In this document: piece by piece, positions 45,848 to 54,698 of the stretch
Numbering within the stretch: the first letter of the stretch is position 1
Layout of the letters: every line of letters begins with the position of its first letter
Origin: SCQP01 sp050747745
GTDB lineage: Bacteria; Acidobacteriota; Terriglobia; Terriglobales; SCQP01
Direction of reading: 5' to 3'
Assembly: GCA_050747745.1 (NCBI GenBank)
Contig: JBOGKM010000040.1
Span: 39,213-103,212 of the forward strand
Length of the DNA: 64,000 bases
Translations under genes and position numbers: made by a program
Notes under the pieces: generated by a model
Told to the model about the DNA's origin: nothing
Database searches by the model: none
Seen by the model: only the letters and a program-made list of their open reading frames with translations

Positions 45848-48283
45848 TTGTTGAAGCCGCGCTTGGCTCTTTTATTCATTTTGGGACTGGGGACTGTGCT
45901 CGGAGCGCAAAACCTGCCGAAAAAGGTGACCTCCGCCCAATACCGCAACGCCGAGCGTTTCCTCAGCTACAACGTCGACCCCTTGGTGCTGAGCGCCTTG
46001 AATGCACCCCACTGGCTCAAAGATGGCAAGCTCTGGTACTCCTACAACGACGCCCGGGGGCCGGACTACGTTCTCGTGGATCCGGCGCGCGCCACGCGCG
46101 AGCCTGCCTTCGATCGCGTCGCCATGGCTAAGGCGCTCAGCGCCGCCTCCGGCCATGCCTACACCGTCAAAACGCTGCACTTGACCGGTCTGACCTTTTC
46201 CTCCGATGGCCGCTCCGTAACCTTTACCGCCCCAGTCAGGTCGAGTAAAGGCAAGCGCTGGCAATGCGACCGCGCCGGCACCCATTGCCATCCCTCCAGC
46301 CAGCCCGCCCCGCCCGCGTCCAACCGCTTCGCCGCCTTCGGCTTCGGCGCCAGCTCCCGCTCCGGCCAGCCGCCGCTTTCGGTTTCACCCAACGGCAAGC
46401 TCGCCGTCTACGTCAGCAACTGGAACCTCTGGCTGCACAACATGCAAACTAAACAGGACACGCAGTTGACCTCCGATGGCGTGAAGAATTATGGCTATGC
46501 CACCGATAACGCCGGTTGGGCATCGAGCGATCGTGCCATCGTGCTCTGGTCGCCCGATTCCACCAAAATCGCCACCTTCCAGCAGGATCAACGCGGCGTG
46601 GGCAAGCTCTACCTGGTGCCCGTCATGGTCGGCCATCCCAAGCTCGTCACCCAGGTCTATCCGCTGCCCGGCGATAAGAAAGTCATCATGGTTCGCCCCG
46701 TTATCATTGATGTCGCCGGCCCGGGTGCACCCAAAATCGTCGGCCTCAACATGCCGCCCGAGTATCACCGCTCCACCACCGAGGACAACATTTCCTGGGG
46801 TAAAAACGGTGATGTGCAATGGAACCAGACCGGCACCAAGCTGCTGTTCGTTTCCACCTCCCGCGGCCACAAACACGAATGGGTGCGACTGGCGGACGCT
46901 GCCACCGGCGACGTGCGCACCGTCTTTGAGGACACGGTAAAAACCCAATACGAGGGTGGACAGGACGGCAGCACCTTCCGCTACCTGCCCCAGCGCCACG
47001 ATTTTATCTGGTACTCGCAAAAAGTCGCCCCGCCCGCGCCCGCCATGCCCGGAGGCACCGCGGCCGGCCTCGGCCAACTCTATCTCTATGGCCTCGATGG
47101 TCAGGTGAAAGACCAGATCACCTCGCCCCGCAACGGCAACGTGGATTCGGTGGTCTACGTGGACCGTCAGGCGGGCTGGGTTTACTACATCACCACCGCC
47201 GCTCCCGGCGGCGGCAATCCCTATTACCAGCACCTCTGGCGCGCCTCCATCGCCGGCGGCCAGCAGGAGTTGCTTACGCCCGAAGACGCCAACCACCGCG
47301 TTTCCCTCTCACCCGGCGGCAAGTATTTTGTCGATACCTACTCGACTCCTGATGTTCCCCCAGTGAGCGTGCTCCGGACCACCTCCGGCAAGCTCGTCAT
47401 GCGCCTGCAAAAGGCCAATATCACCCGCCTGCTAGCCACCGGCTGGAAACCGCCGATCCAGGTCAAGGTGAAGGGCCGCGACGGCAGAACCGACATCTAC
47501 GGTCTGATGTATACGCCCTTCCACATGGAGCGCAGGCGCAAGTATCCGATCATCAACAACATTTACCCCGGCCCGCAGACCGGCAGCGTCAGCGGGCGCA
47601 ACTTCATGGCCGCGCGCGGCGATTGCGAGGCGCTGGCGCAGCTCGGCTTCATCGTGGTCCAGCTCGACGGCATGGGCACGCCTTGGCGCGGCCAAAAGTT
47701 TCACGACACCTACTACGGCAACATGAAGGACAACACTCTGCCCGACCAGGTAAAGGGCATGAAAGAGCTGGCGCGGAAGTATCCCTTCATTGATATCAAC
47801 CGCGCGGGCATGTGGGGCCATTCCGGCGGCAGCTTTGCCACCGCCGACGCCATGTTCCGCTATCCCAATTTCTTCAAGGTCGGCATCGCCGAAAGCGGCA
47901 ACCACGACCCGCTCGAATACGAGGACGACTGGGCCGAGCGCTATCAGGGGCTGGTCACCCCCACCGGCGTGGACGATGAGACCAACTATACAGGCCAGTC
48001 CAACGAATCCGTGGCCAAAAATCTCAAGGGCCACCTCATGCTCACCGTCGGCACCAGCGACAACAACGTCCCCATGAACAATACCCTGCTGGTGGTCGAG
48101 GCGCTGGAAAAGGCCAACAAAAACTTCAAGCTCATCCTCTATCCCAACGCCCACCACGGTTACGCCAATTACAGCCCCTACCAGATGCGCCAGCGCTGGG
48201 ATTTCTTCGTCCGCTACCTGTTGGGCGCCCAGCCGCCACACGAGTTTCAGATGCAAACGCCGCCCCCGCGATCCTTCTTCTAG
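45848..48283 (+). CDS. S9-family serine peptidase (dipeptidyl peptidase IV-like), secreted
   Basis: 811 residues with a signal peptide (LKPRLALLFILGLGTVLGAQ), a DPP IV-type beta-propeller (about 100-540) and an alpha/beta-hydrolase domain. The triad is Ser659 (GMWGHSGGSF), Asp738 (TVGTSDNNVP) and His at about 769-770 (YPNAHHGY). The start is taken as TTG 45848 (or 45851), 7 bases after GGAGGA; no ATG fits between the ribosome site and the signal peptide. Likely periplasmic peptide degradation. The arrangement is typical of prolyl-dipeptidyl peptidases, but substrate specificity is not proven. Confidence 0.9.
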   Translation: MLKPRLALLFILGLGTVLGAQNLPKKVTSAQYRNAERFLSYNVDPLVLSALNAPHWLKDGKLWYSYNDARGPDYVLVDPARATREPAFDRVAMAKALSAASGHAYTVKTLHLTGLTFSSDGRSVTFTAPVRSSKGKRWQCDRAGTHCHPSSQPAPPASNRFAAFGFGASSRSGQPPLSVSPNGKLAVYVSNWNLWLHNMQTKQDTQLTSDGVKNYGYATDNAGWASSDRAIVLWSPDSTKIATFQQDQRGVGKLYLVPVMVGHPKLVTQVYPLPGDKKVIMVRPVIIDVAGPGAPKIVGLNMPPEYHRSTTEDNISWGKNGDVQWNQTGTKLLFVSTSRGHKHEWVRLADAATGDVRTVFEDTVKTQYEGGQDGSTFRYLPQRHDFIWYSQKVAPPAPAMPGGTAAGLGQLYLYGLDGQVKDQITSPRNGNVDSVVYVDRQAGWVYYITTAAPGGGNPYYQHLWRASIAGGQQELLTPEDANHRVSLSPGGKYFVDTYSTPDVPPVSVLRTTSGKLVMRLQKANITRLLATGWKPPIQVKVKGRDGRTDIYGLMYTPFHMERRRKYPIINNIYPGPQTGSVSGRNFMAARGDCEALAQLGFIVVQLDGMGTPWRGQKFHDTYYGNMKDNTLPDQVKGMKELARKYPFIDINRAGMWGHSGGSFATADAMFRYPNFFKVGIAESGNHDPLEYEDDWAERYQGLVTPTGVDDETNYTGQSNESVAKNLKGHLMLTVGTSDNNVPMNNTLLVVEALEKANKNFKLILYPNAHHGYANYSPYQMRQRWDFFVRYLLGAQPPHEFQMQTPPPRSFF

Positions 48284-48440
48284 GCGCGGCGCCCACGCGC
48301 CTTCTGCGGAGCACAAATTTCGGCGTCCGGCAGCGGCAGGGACCGAGTTGCCCCCGCGGCACGGGGCCAGATAACGTGCGGCAAACCCTGAGAATTTTCT
48401 TACTTGGAACGTGGCCCGCAGGTGCGCTATCCTGCCAGCC

Positions 48441-49529
48441 ATGGCGGGAGCGCAGACGGAAGCTCGGCTGCTCATCGTGGACGACGAGCCCATGATCCGC
48501 GATCTTCTCTCCGCCTACCTTGAGGACAACGGCTTTCTTTGCGAAACCAGCGGCAGCGTGGATCAGGCCTTGAGACTGCTGGAGGGCAGCAGCGTGGATC
48601 TGGTGATTTCCGACCTGCACATGCCCGGCCGCACCGGCCTGGAGCTGCTGCAAGCCATGGGGCAGAAGCACCCCCAGGTCGCCTTCCTCATGGCTACCGC
48701 CGCGCCCGACACCAAATCGGCCGTGCAGGCCATGCGCGGCGGCGCGGCCGATTTTCTGGTCAAGCCGCTGGATCTCAAACAGGTTCTGGCCACGGTGCGC
48801 TCCACTCTGGCGCGACGCCGCGAATCCGCTGCGGCCAGCGCCCACCAGCAGGAAACCGAGCATCTGCTCGCCGAGCGCACGCGCCAGCTCGGCCTGGCCC
48901 TGACTCAGGTGCAGCAAGCCTCCAACGAGACCCTGCGCGCGCTCGCCATGGCGCTGGACGTGCGCGCGCGCGATGTAGCCGGCCACTCGCTGCGCGTCAG
49001 CCGCTACGCCGTCGAGTTGGCCGAACGCATGGGCTATGGCAACGATGACATACTGCGCATCGAGCACGCCTCCTACCTGCACGACATCGGCAAGCTCGGC
49101 ATTCCCGACGCCATCCTGAACAAACCCGCCGCGCTTACCGAAGAAGAAATGGAGGTCATGCGCAGCCACGTGCAGATCGGCTTCGATCTGGTCACCCAGG
49201 TGCAATCGCTGGCGGCGGCCGCCGATCTGGTGCTGGCGCACCAGGAGCACTTCGACGGCAGCGGCTATCCGCGCGGGTTGAAGGGCGGCGCCATCCCGCT
49301 GGATGCCCGCATTTTCGCCGTGGCCGACACCCTCGACGCCATGACCAGCGACCGCCCCTACCGCCGCGCCCTCAGCTGGAACGACGCCAGGTGCGAAATC
49401 CTCCGCCAGGCGGGCAAGCAGTTCGACCCCAACGTAGTGACGGCCTTCGCTGCCGTTCCCGAACAGCGCTGGCGCGAGTTGCAGGAAGGTACCGGCGACA
49501 GCACCGGCGCTGCCGCCAGTCCCAACTGA
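48441..49529 (+). CDS. response regulator with HD-GYP phosphodiesterase output
   Basis: 362 residues. Receiver domain (1-120) with DDE at 14-16 and phosphoacceptor Asp58 (LVISDLHMPG), a coiled-coil linker (about 130-165), then an HD-GYP domain: HSLRVSRYAVELAERMG, YLHDIGKLGIP and HQEHFDGSGYPRGLKG. HD-GYP enzymes hydrolyse cyclic di-GMP. ATG 48441 begins MAGAQTEARLLIVDDEP; a GTG ten codons upstream is possible. No cognate kinase is adjacent, so it is an orphan regulator in this window. Confidence 0.92.
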   Translation: MAGAQTEARLLIVDDEPMIRDLLSAYLEDNGFLCETSGSVDQALRLLEGSSVDLVISDLHMPGRTGLELLQAMGQKHPQVAFLMATAAPDTKSAVQAMRGGAADFLVKPLDLKQVLATVRSTLARRRESAAASAHQQETEHLLAERTRQLGLALTQVQQASNETLRALAMALDVRARDVAGHSLRVSRYAVELAERMGYGNDDILRIEHASYLHDIGKLGIPDAILNKPAALTEEEMEVMRSHVQIGFDLVTQVQSLAAAADLVLAHQEHFDGSGYPRGLKGGAIPLDARIFAVADTLDAMTSDRPYRRALSWNDARCEILRQAGKQFDPNVVTAFAAVPEQRWRELQEGTGDSTGAAASPN

Positions 49530-49573
49530 TGCTGGAACCGCTCTCCGCCGATGACTAGGCTAGGGTGATACGA

Positions 49574-49720
49574 ATGCCCAGCCTGCGCAACCTTTTCACG
49601 GCACGGAAGGCGCGAACGCCTTCGGAGCGGAACCGCGTCGTGCAGGCCATGCTGCGCGCGGCAGAGGCGGCAAGCGAGCGCCAAACTGCGACGCCCAAAC
49701 CGCCGCCCAAGGCTGGCTAG
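49574..49720 (+). CDS. possible 48-residue basic protein
   Basis: Small frame MPSLRNLFTARKARTPSERN... ending in a proline/lysine-rich tail. The ATG lies 44 bases after the HD-GYP gene and has only a weak GGTGAT upstream. No motif recognised. Composition is plausible for a real small protein, but evidence is thin. Confidence 0.3.
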   Translation: MPSLRNLFTARKARTPSERNRVVQAMLRAAEAASERQTATPKPPPKAG

Positions 49721-49790
49721 GGTAGTTGCCCGCTTGAGATCGGCCGCGCAGCAGCTATTCCTACCTGCATCGGGCGCGCCTGCGACTGCC

Positions 49791-50426
49791 TTAGCCACGC
49801 AGGAACGGATTGGAGCGGCGCTCGCGGGCGATAGTGGTTTCCGGCCCATGGCCGGGAATGACGACGGTAGCGTCCGGCAACTGCCGCACCACCTCGCGCA
49901 GCGAGCGCTGCAGCAGGGCGAAGTCGCCGCCGGGCAGGTCGGTGCGCCCGATCGAGCCGGAAAACAGCGTATCACCAGCAAAGAGCTTGCTTTCCGACGG
50001 CAGGTAGAGGCTGACGCTGCCCTGGGTGTGGCCGGGCGTCTCCAGCACTTCCAGCCTCGAACCGGCGAGTTCAAGCCGAGCACGGCAGTCCAGCTCGCCC
50101 GCGATGGACGGCGCTGGCGGCGGGGGCACGCCGATCCACCGTGCCTGCACTTCCAGCAGCTCCACCTGCTCGCGATCACGCGGATTGAGCCACACCGGCG
50201 CTCCGCTGCGCCGGTGCAGTTCGTTGGCACCGCCGATGTGGTCAATATGGCCGTGGGTGACGAGAATGGCCTCGAGGCGCCAGCCATGTTCCGACAGCCG
50301 CTGGACGATTTCCTCTACCTGCGCGCCCGGATCAATCACCACAGCCCTGCCGCTGGCCTCATCGCCCAGCAGCGTGCAATTGCACGCCAGTGGGCCAACC
50401 GGAAAGGTGATCTGCCGCAGCGCCAC
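49791..50426 (-). CDS. metallo-beta-lactamase-fold hydrolase, glyoxalase II-like
   Basis: 211 residues with the metal-binding motif THGHIDHIGG (about 58-67), a histidine in TPGHTQGS, an aspartate in FAGDTLF and the final histidine in VIPGHGPET. This is the YcbL/glyoxalase II-like family of hydroxyacylglutathione or related thioester hydrolases. Length is that of the short, single-domain form. It lies 9 bases downstream of secG on the same strand. Confidence 0.9.
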   Translation of the reverse strand: MALRQITFPVGPLACNCTLLGDEASGRAVVIDPGAQVEEIVQRLSEHGWRLEAILVTHGHIDHIGGANELHRRSGAPVWLNPRDREQVELLEVQARWIGVPPPPAPSIAGELDCRARLELAGSRLEVLETPGHTQGSVSLYLPSESKLFAGDTLFSGSIGRTDLPGGDFALLQRSLREVVRQLPDATVVIPGHGPETTIARERRSNPFLRG

Positions 50427-50435
50427 TCCCGCCGC

Positions 50436-50750
50436 CTACTTGTGCGGATGCGTGGTCTTGTGCGTTTGCGAAGTGGTCGGCGCCGGAGCAGCACCGAGGA
50501 TGGAGCGTGAGTTCGGCTTCGAGCCAGCCGACATGATGGCCAGCGTTATGCTCGTAACCAGGAACAGGATCGCCAGCACCACTGTAGCTTTGCCCAGCGC
50601 CGTCTGCGCACCGCGCGGACCAAATGCGGTCTGGCTGCCCATGCCGCCAAAGGCGGAGGCGATGTCGCCCGCGTGGCCACTTTGCAGCAGCACCACGGTG
50701 ATTAGGATCAGGCAGATCAGAACGTGAAACAGGGTTATCAGAAAGCTCAC
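50436..50750 (-). CDS. secG: protein translocase subunit SecG
   Basis: 104 residues: TM1 (FLITLFHVLICLILITVVLL), the conserved QSGHAGDIASAFGGMGSQTAFGPRG cytoplasmic loop, TM2 (LGKATVVLAILFLVTSITLA), and a polar Thr/His/Lys tail. It assists the SecYEG channel. The GTG at 50750 directly starts the first helix. tRNA-Leu lies 27 bases upstream, then tpiA-pgk-gap, the frequent gap-pgk-tpiA-secG order. Confidence 0.93.
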   Translation of the reverse strand: MSFLITLFHVLICLILITVVLLQSGHAGDIASAFGGMGSQTAFGPRGAQTALGKATVVLAILFLVTSITLAIMSAGSKPNSRSILGAAPAPTTSQTHKTTHPHK

Positions 50751-50777
50751 AAACGCGTTCCCTTCCCAAAAAACTGA

Positions 50778-50862
50778 TGGTGCGGAAGGCGGGACTCGAA
50801 CCCGCATGCCTTGCGGCGCCACCCCCTCAAGATGGTGTGTCTGCCAGTTTCACCACTTCCGC
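50778..50862 (-). tRNA. tRNA-Leu (anticodon GAG)
   Basis: 85 bases with encoded CCA (50778-50780). Acceptor GCGGAAG/CTTCCGC, class II variable arm (GCGCC...GGC), anticodon stem CCATC/GGTGG with loop TTGAGGG, and T-arm GCGGG-TTCGAGT-CCCGC. Confidence 0.96.
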
Positions 50863-50990
50863 ACTGGCGCCCGCCATCCCACAGTATAGCAGGCGATTGT
50901 CCGTCGCCCGGCGCAGCCGGGGAGCAAAACAGGACCCCAACCTGCGCCCGACACCGAGTTCCAAGAGAATGCATTTCGCAGTGCGCCCGC

Positions 50991-51803
50991 CTACATCTTG
51001 GTAGAGGCGCCGCGGGCGGCTGCGTGGTTGGCGGCCTGAATGAGCGCAAAGAACGAGTCCGAATCCAAGCTGGCTGCACCCACCAGCCCGCCATCCACGT
51101 CGGGCTGCTCCAGCAGTGCCTTGATATTGCCGGGATGAACACTGCCGCCGTAAAGGATGGTGAGGCCAGCAGCCGCTTCCGGGCCAAAAATGTCGGCTGC
51201 GCAGCGGCGCAAAAACCGATGCGTGCCTTCGGCCACGTCGGGCGGTGCGGTGTTGCCGGTGCCAATCGCCCAGACCGGTTCGTAGGCCAGCACCGAGCCG
51301 CGCAATTCCTGCTCCGACATGCCCCAAAAGGCGCGCTCAAATTGGTACCGCAGAATCAGCTCGATTTCGTTGTCCGAGCGCTGTTGCTCGGTTTCGCCGA
51401 CGCAGACGATGGGGGTAAGCTGAGCGGCCAGCGCCGCACGGACTTTCTTGTGCACTTGCTCATCGGTCTCGCAAGAGCCTAGGCGGCGCTCGGAATGCCC
51501 GACGATCACATAGGTACACCCGGCAGCGGCCAGCATGCCGCCGGAAACCTCGCCGGTAAAGGCACCCTCGCTTTCCCAGTGCAGGTTTTGCCCGGCAAGC
51601 GCGATATCCGCGCCCCGCACCGCTCCAGCCGCGGTGTCCAACGCGGGAAACGGCGGCGCCACCACCACGAAGCAGCCGTCCGCGGTGTGGTTGTCGTCGC
51701 GCAGCTTGCGCAGTCGCAGCAGAAACTCGGCCGCCTGTGCCGCGGTTTTATGCATTTTCCAATTGGCGACCATCATCGGGCGGCGGTGATTTTTGCCAGG
51801 CAT
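50991..51803 (-). CDS. tpiA: triosephosphate isomerase
   Basis: 270-residue TIM barrel interconverting dihydroxyacetone phosphate and glyceraldehyde 3-phosphate. Catalytic residues: Lys16 (VANWKMHK), His in IVGHSERR (about 100) and Glu in AYEPVWAIGTG (about 170), with the phosphate loop LYGGSV. Third gene of gap-pgk-tpiA; pgk ends 3 bases upstream of the ATG. Confidence 0.96.
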   Translation of the reverse strand: MPGKNHRRPMMVANWKMHKTAAQAAEFLLRLRKLRDDNHTADGCFVVVAPPFPALDTAAGAVRGADIALAGQNLHWESEGAFTGEVSGGMLAAAGCTYVIVGHSERRLGSCETDEQVHKKVRAALAAQLTPIVCVGETEQQRSDNEIELILRYQFERAFWGMSEQELRGSVLAYEPVWAIGTGNTAPPDVAEGTHRFLRRCAADIFGPEAAAGLTILYGGSVHPGNIKALLEQPDVDGGLVGAASLDSDSFFALIQAANHAAARGASTKM

Positions 51804-51806
51804 GGT

Positions 51807-52958
51807 TTAGACCTCCGTCAATACCGCAACGCCGGGCAGCGGTTCGCCGGCCAAAAACTCCAGCGAGGCGCCGCCGCCGGTAGAAACGTGAGTGAGAGCA
51901 TCTTTGAGCCCTGCTGCGCGCAGCGCCGCAATCGAATCGCCGCCGCCCGCCACCGTCGTGCCCGGGCAGTCGGCTACCGCCTGCGCCACCGCCATGGTCC
52001 CGGCATCAAGCGGCGGCTTTTCGAACACTCCCATCGGTCCGTTCCAGAACAGAATGCGCGCTGGCGCGATGTGGCGGGCAAACAGCTCGCGGGTGCGCGG
52101 GCCGATGTCCATGGCCTTGCCGCCGGGCGGAATTTCCGTCACTTCCTCCAGCGTCGAAAGTACATGATCCACCGGCAGTACAAAACGCTCTTTAGAGCAG
52201 GAGGCCAGCAGCTTGCGGATGGGCTCGACAAAATCCTCCTGCACCAGCGAATCGCCCGTGGGCTTTCCTTGGGCGCGCAGAAAGGTGTAGGCCATGGCAC
52301 CGCCCACCATCATGGTATCGGCCCGCGCCGCCATGTGCGCCAGCAGCCGCAGCTTGTCGGAAACCTTTGCGCCCCCGAGCAGAACCACGAACGGATGCTC
52401 ATGCGCATTGAGCACGCGCCCGAGAAATTCAAGCTCGCTGCTCATGAGCATGCCCGCCGCGGCCTGAGGGAAATATTTGACCACCCCTACGATCGAGGCA
52501 TGAGCGCGATGGGCTGCACCGAAAGCATCATCAACGTAGACATCGCCCAGCAGCGCCAACTGCCGTGCGAAGCCATCGTCGTTCGCCTCCTCGCCCGCTT
52601 GGAAGCGCAGGTTTTCCAGCAACAGCAAATGTCCCGGCTCCAGACGTGCTGCCATTTCCTCCGCCTCCGGCCCCACCGTTTCCGGACAAAAGCCGACGGC
52701 ATGCTCCAGCAGACGCTCGAGCCGCTCCGCCACCGGGCGCAAGCTGAAACGCCCGTCGGATTTGCCCTTGGGCCGGCCCAGATGCGAACACAGAACAATC
52801 CGAGAGCCGCGGTTCATGAGATAGCGCAACGTCGGCAGCGTGGCCACGATGCGGCTGTTGTCCACGATGCGGCTGCCCTCGATCGGAACATTGAAATCCA
52901 CCCGCACCAGCACCAGCCGGCCGCGGACATCCAGTTGCCTGATGTTGAGCTTGGCCAT
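51807..52958 (-). CDS. pgk: phosphoglycerate kinase
   Basis: 383 residues; N-terminal phosphoglycerate-binding domain (VLVRVDFNVPIEG; LCSHLGRPKG; LLLENLRF) and C-terminal nucleotide domain (LLGGAKVSDK; FWNGPMGVFEKPP; VAGGGDSIAAL; STGGGASLEFL). Makes ATP from 1,3-bisphosphoglycerate. Length and motifs are complete. It lies 9 bases downstream of gap and 3 bases upstream of tpiA. Confidence 0.96.
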   Translation of the reverse strand: MAKLNIRQLDVRGRLVLVRVDFNVPIEGSRIVDNSRIVATLPTLRYLMNRGSRIVLCSHLGRPKGKSDGRFSLRPVAERLERLLEHAVGFCPETVGPEAEEMAARLEPGHLLLLENLRFQAGEEANDDGFARQLALLGDVYVDDAFGAAHRAHASIVGVVKYFPQAAAGMLMSSELEFLGRVLNAHEHPFVVLLGGAKVSDKLRLLAHMAARADTMMVGGAMAYTFLRAQGKPTGDSLVQEDFVEPIRKLLASCSKERFVLPVDHVLSTLEEVTEIPPGGKAMDIGPRTRELFARHIAPARILFWNGPMGVFEKPPLDAGTMAVAQAVADCPGTTVAGGGDSIAALRAAGLKDALTHVSTGGGASLEFLAGEPLPGVAVLTEV

Positions 52959-52967
52959 GAGCGATGG

Positions 52968-53972
52968 CTAGTTCCCGTCAGCCATCCGGGCCAAAAGGTC
53001 GCGCAGTCGGCAGGAGTAGCCCCATTCATTGTCGTACCAGGCAATCACTTTGACACAGTGGCCGCCGAGAACGCGAGTCAACTTGGCATCCACGATGGCC
53101 GAGCGCGGGTCACTGCGGAAATCGGAGGATACCAGCTCTTCTTCCTCGTAGCCCAGAATGCCGCCCATGGGCCCGTCCGTGGCAGCGCGGAACGCGGCGT
53201 TCACCCCTTCCGCGCTGGTGGCGCGCTCGACCCACACCACCAGATCGATCACGGAAACATCGGGTGTGGGTGCGCGCAGCGCCAGACCCTCGATTTTGCC
53301 CTTGAGATCGGGAATCACCAGATGCAGGGCCTTGGCCGCGCCGGTCGAAGTGGGAATGAGATTGATCGCCGCCGCGCGGGCGCGGCGCTTGTCCTTGTGG
53401 GGCAGATCGAGCAAGCGCTGGTCGTTGGTGTAGGAGTGGACCGTGGTCATGAAGCCGGAGGTAATGCGGAACTGGTCGTGCAGGATTTTGGCCACCGGCG
53501 CCAGGCAGTTGGTAGTGCAACTGGCGTTGGAGATGATGCGGTGACGCGCCGGGTCATAGGCGGCATCATTGACGCCCAGCACCAGCGTCACGTCGGCTCC
53601 CGCCGCCGGCGCCGACACCACCACTTTCTGCACGCTGCCGCGCAGGTGCTTGGCGGCACCTTCGGCGTTGCTGAACCGGCCGCTGCATTCCGCCACCACG
53701 CTCACGCCCTGGGCGCTCCAATCCAGCCGCGCCGGATCCGGTTCGGCGGTGATGGGAATGCGGCGTCCGTTCACCGCGATCCAGCCGTCACCCGCCTCTA
53801 CCTTAGCGGCAAATCTACCCAGAATCGAGTCGTACTGCAACAGATGCGCCAGCGTGGCGGGCACAGTGATATCGTTGAGCGCAACAATGTCGAAGTGGGG
53901 GTTGCCGAACGCGGCGCGGAAACAATTCCGCCCGATGCGGCCGAATCCGTTGATGCCAACCCGCAGTGCCAT
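52968..53972 (-). CDS. gap: glyceraldehyde-3-phosphate dehydrogenase
   Basis: 334 residues with the Rossmann start MALRVGINGFGRIGR, the catalytic cysteine in ISNASCTTNCLAPV, and WYDNEWGYSCRL near the C-terminus. It is the first gene of the glycolytic set. NAD/NADP preference is not obvious from the visible motifs. Divergent from the endonuclease III-like gene by 87 bases, which hold both promoters. Confidence 0.96.
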   Translation of the reverse strand: MALRVGINGFGRIGRNCFRAAFGNPHFDIVALNDITVPATLAHLLQYDSILGRFAAKVEAGDGWIAVNGRRIPITAEPDPARLDWSAQGVSVVAECSGRFSNAEGAAKHLRGSVQKVVVSAPAAGADVTLVLGVNDAAYDPARHRIISNASCTTNCLAPVAKILHDQFRITSGFMTTVHSYTNDQRLLDLPHKDKRRARAAAINLIPTSTGAAKALHLVIPDLKGKIEGLALRAPTPDVSVIDLVVWVERATSAEGVNAAFRAATDGPMGGILGYEEEELVSSDFRSDPRSAIVDAKLTRVLGGHCVKVIAWYDNEWGYSCRLRDLLARMADGN

Positions 53973-54059
53973 GCAAAACCCCCGAGAATAACTCTAGCAG
54001 CTATCGCTGCCGCGCTGGGGGACGTAAGCCCGCAACTAGCTTAAACTTCGGGATAAGGA

Positions 54060-54698
54060 ATGGCTGTGGAACCGCTCGAAACCTACGAACAGGCGCTGCG
54101 GGCGCACTTTGCCGGACTCGATCTGGTGCACTGGTGGCCCGCGCGCACCCGCTTCGAGGTGATCGCCGGAGCGCTCTTAGTGCAAAACACCAGTTGGCAA
54201 AATGTGGCCCTGGCGCTAGCGCGACTACGACACGCCGGCAAGCTGTCGCTGCAAGGAGTGCGCGGCCTCAGCGAAGCCGAGCTGGGCGGACTGATTCGCA
54301 GCTCCGGCACCTGGCGCATGAAAGCGCGGCGGCTGCGCGGCTTTGTGCTCTGGCTCGACCGCCAACATGCCGGCAGCCTCGACCAGCTGTTTGCCCAGCC
54401 GGTGTGGCAGGCGCGGCGCCAACTCCTGGCCGTGGACGGCATTGGTGCGGAGACCGCCGATGCCATCCTGGCGTACGCGGGAGATAAGGCGAGCTGGATT
54501 GAAGACGCCTACACGCGCCGCATCTGCGCCCGCCACGACCTGGTGATCGAGCGCGCCGCAGTGGAAACCAGCCCGCGCCGCTGCCGCGAGCTGCACGCGC
54601 TGCTGGTGGAAACCGCCAAGCGCTACTGCCGCAAGCGCCAACCTGCCTGCGGCCTCTGTCCGCTGCTGCCGTTGCTGCCCGCCGGAGGGTTAAAGTGA
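54060..54698 (+). CDS. endonuclease III/MagIII-like DNA glycosylase with altered active site and iron-sulfur ligands
   Basis: 212 residues of the HhH-GPD superfamily: EVIAGALLVQNTSWQNV, hairpin LLAVDGIGAETADAILAYA, and the catalytic aspartate in WIEDAYTRRI. The lysine of bifunctional Nth (GxxKTA) is replaced by Glu (GAETAD), as in monofunctional MagIII-type glycosylases. Of the four iron-sulfur cysteines (C-x6-C-x2-C-x5-C) only three are present (CRKRQPACGLC). It may remove alkylated bases rather than oxidised pyrimidines. Its stop overlaps the NtrY-like start (GTGA). Confidence 0.82.
   Translation: MAVEPLETYEQALRAHFAGLDLVHWWPARTRFEVIAGALLVQNTSWQNVALALARLRHAGKLSLQGVRGLSEAELGGLIRSSGTWRMKARRLRGFVLWLDRQHAGSLDQLFAQPVWQARRQLLAVDGIGAETADAILAYAGDKASWIEDAYTRRICARHDLVIERAAVETSPRRCRELHALLVETAKRYCRKRQPACGLCPLLPLLPAGGLK

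Noticed and set aside
51495..54044. 849-codon plus-strand frame opposite tpiA, pgk and gap
   Set aside because: It spans three known glycolytic genes in antisense and has no recognisable domain.
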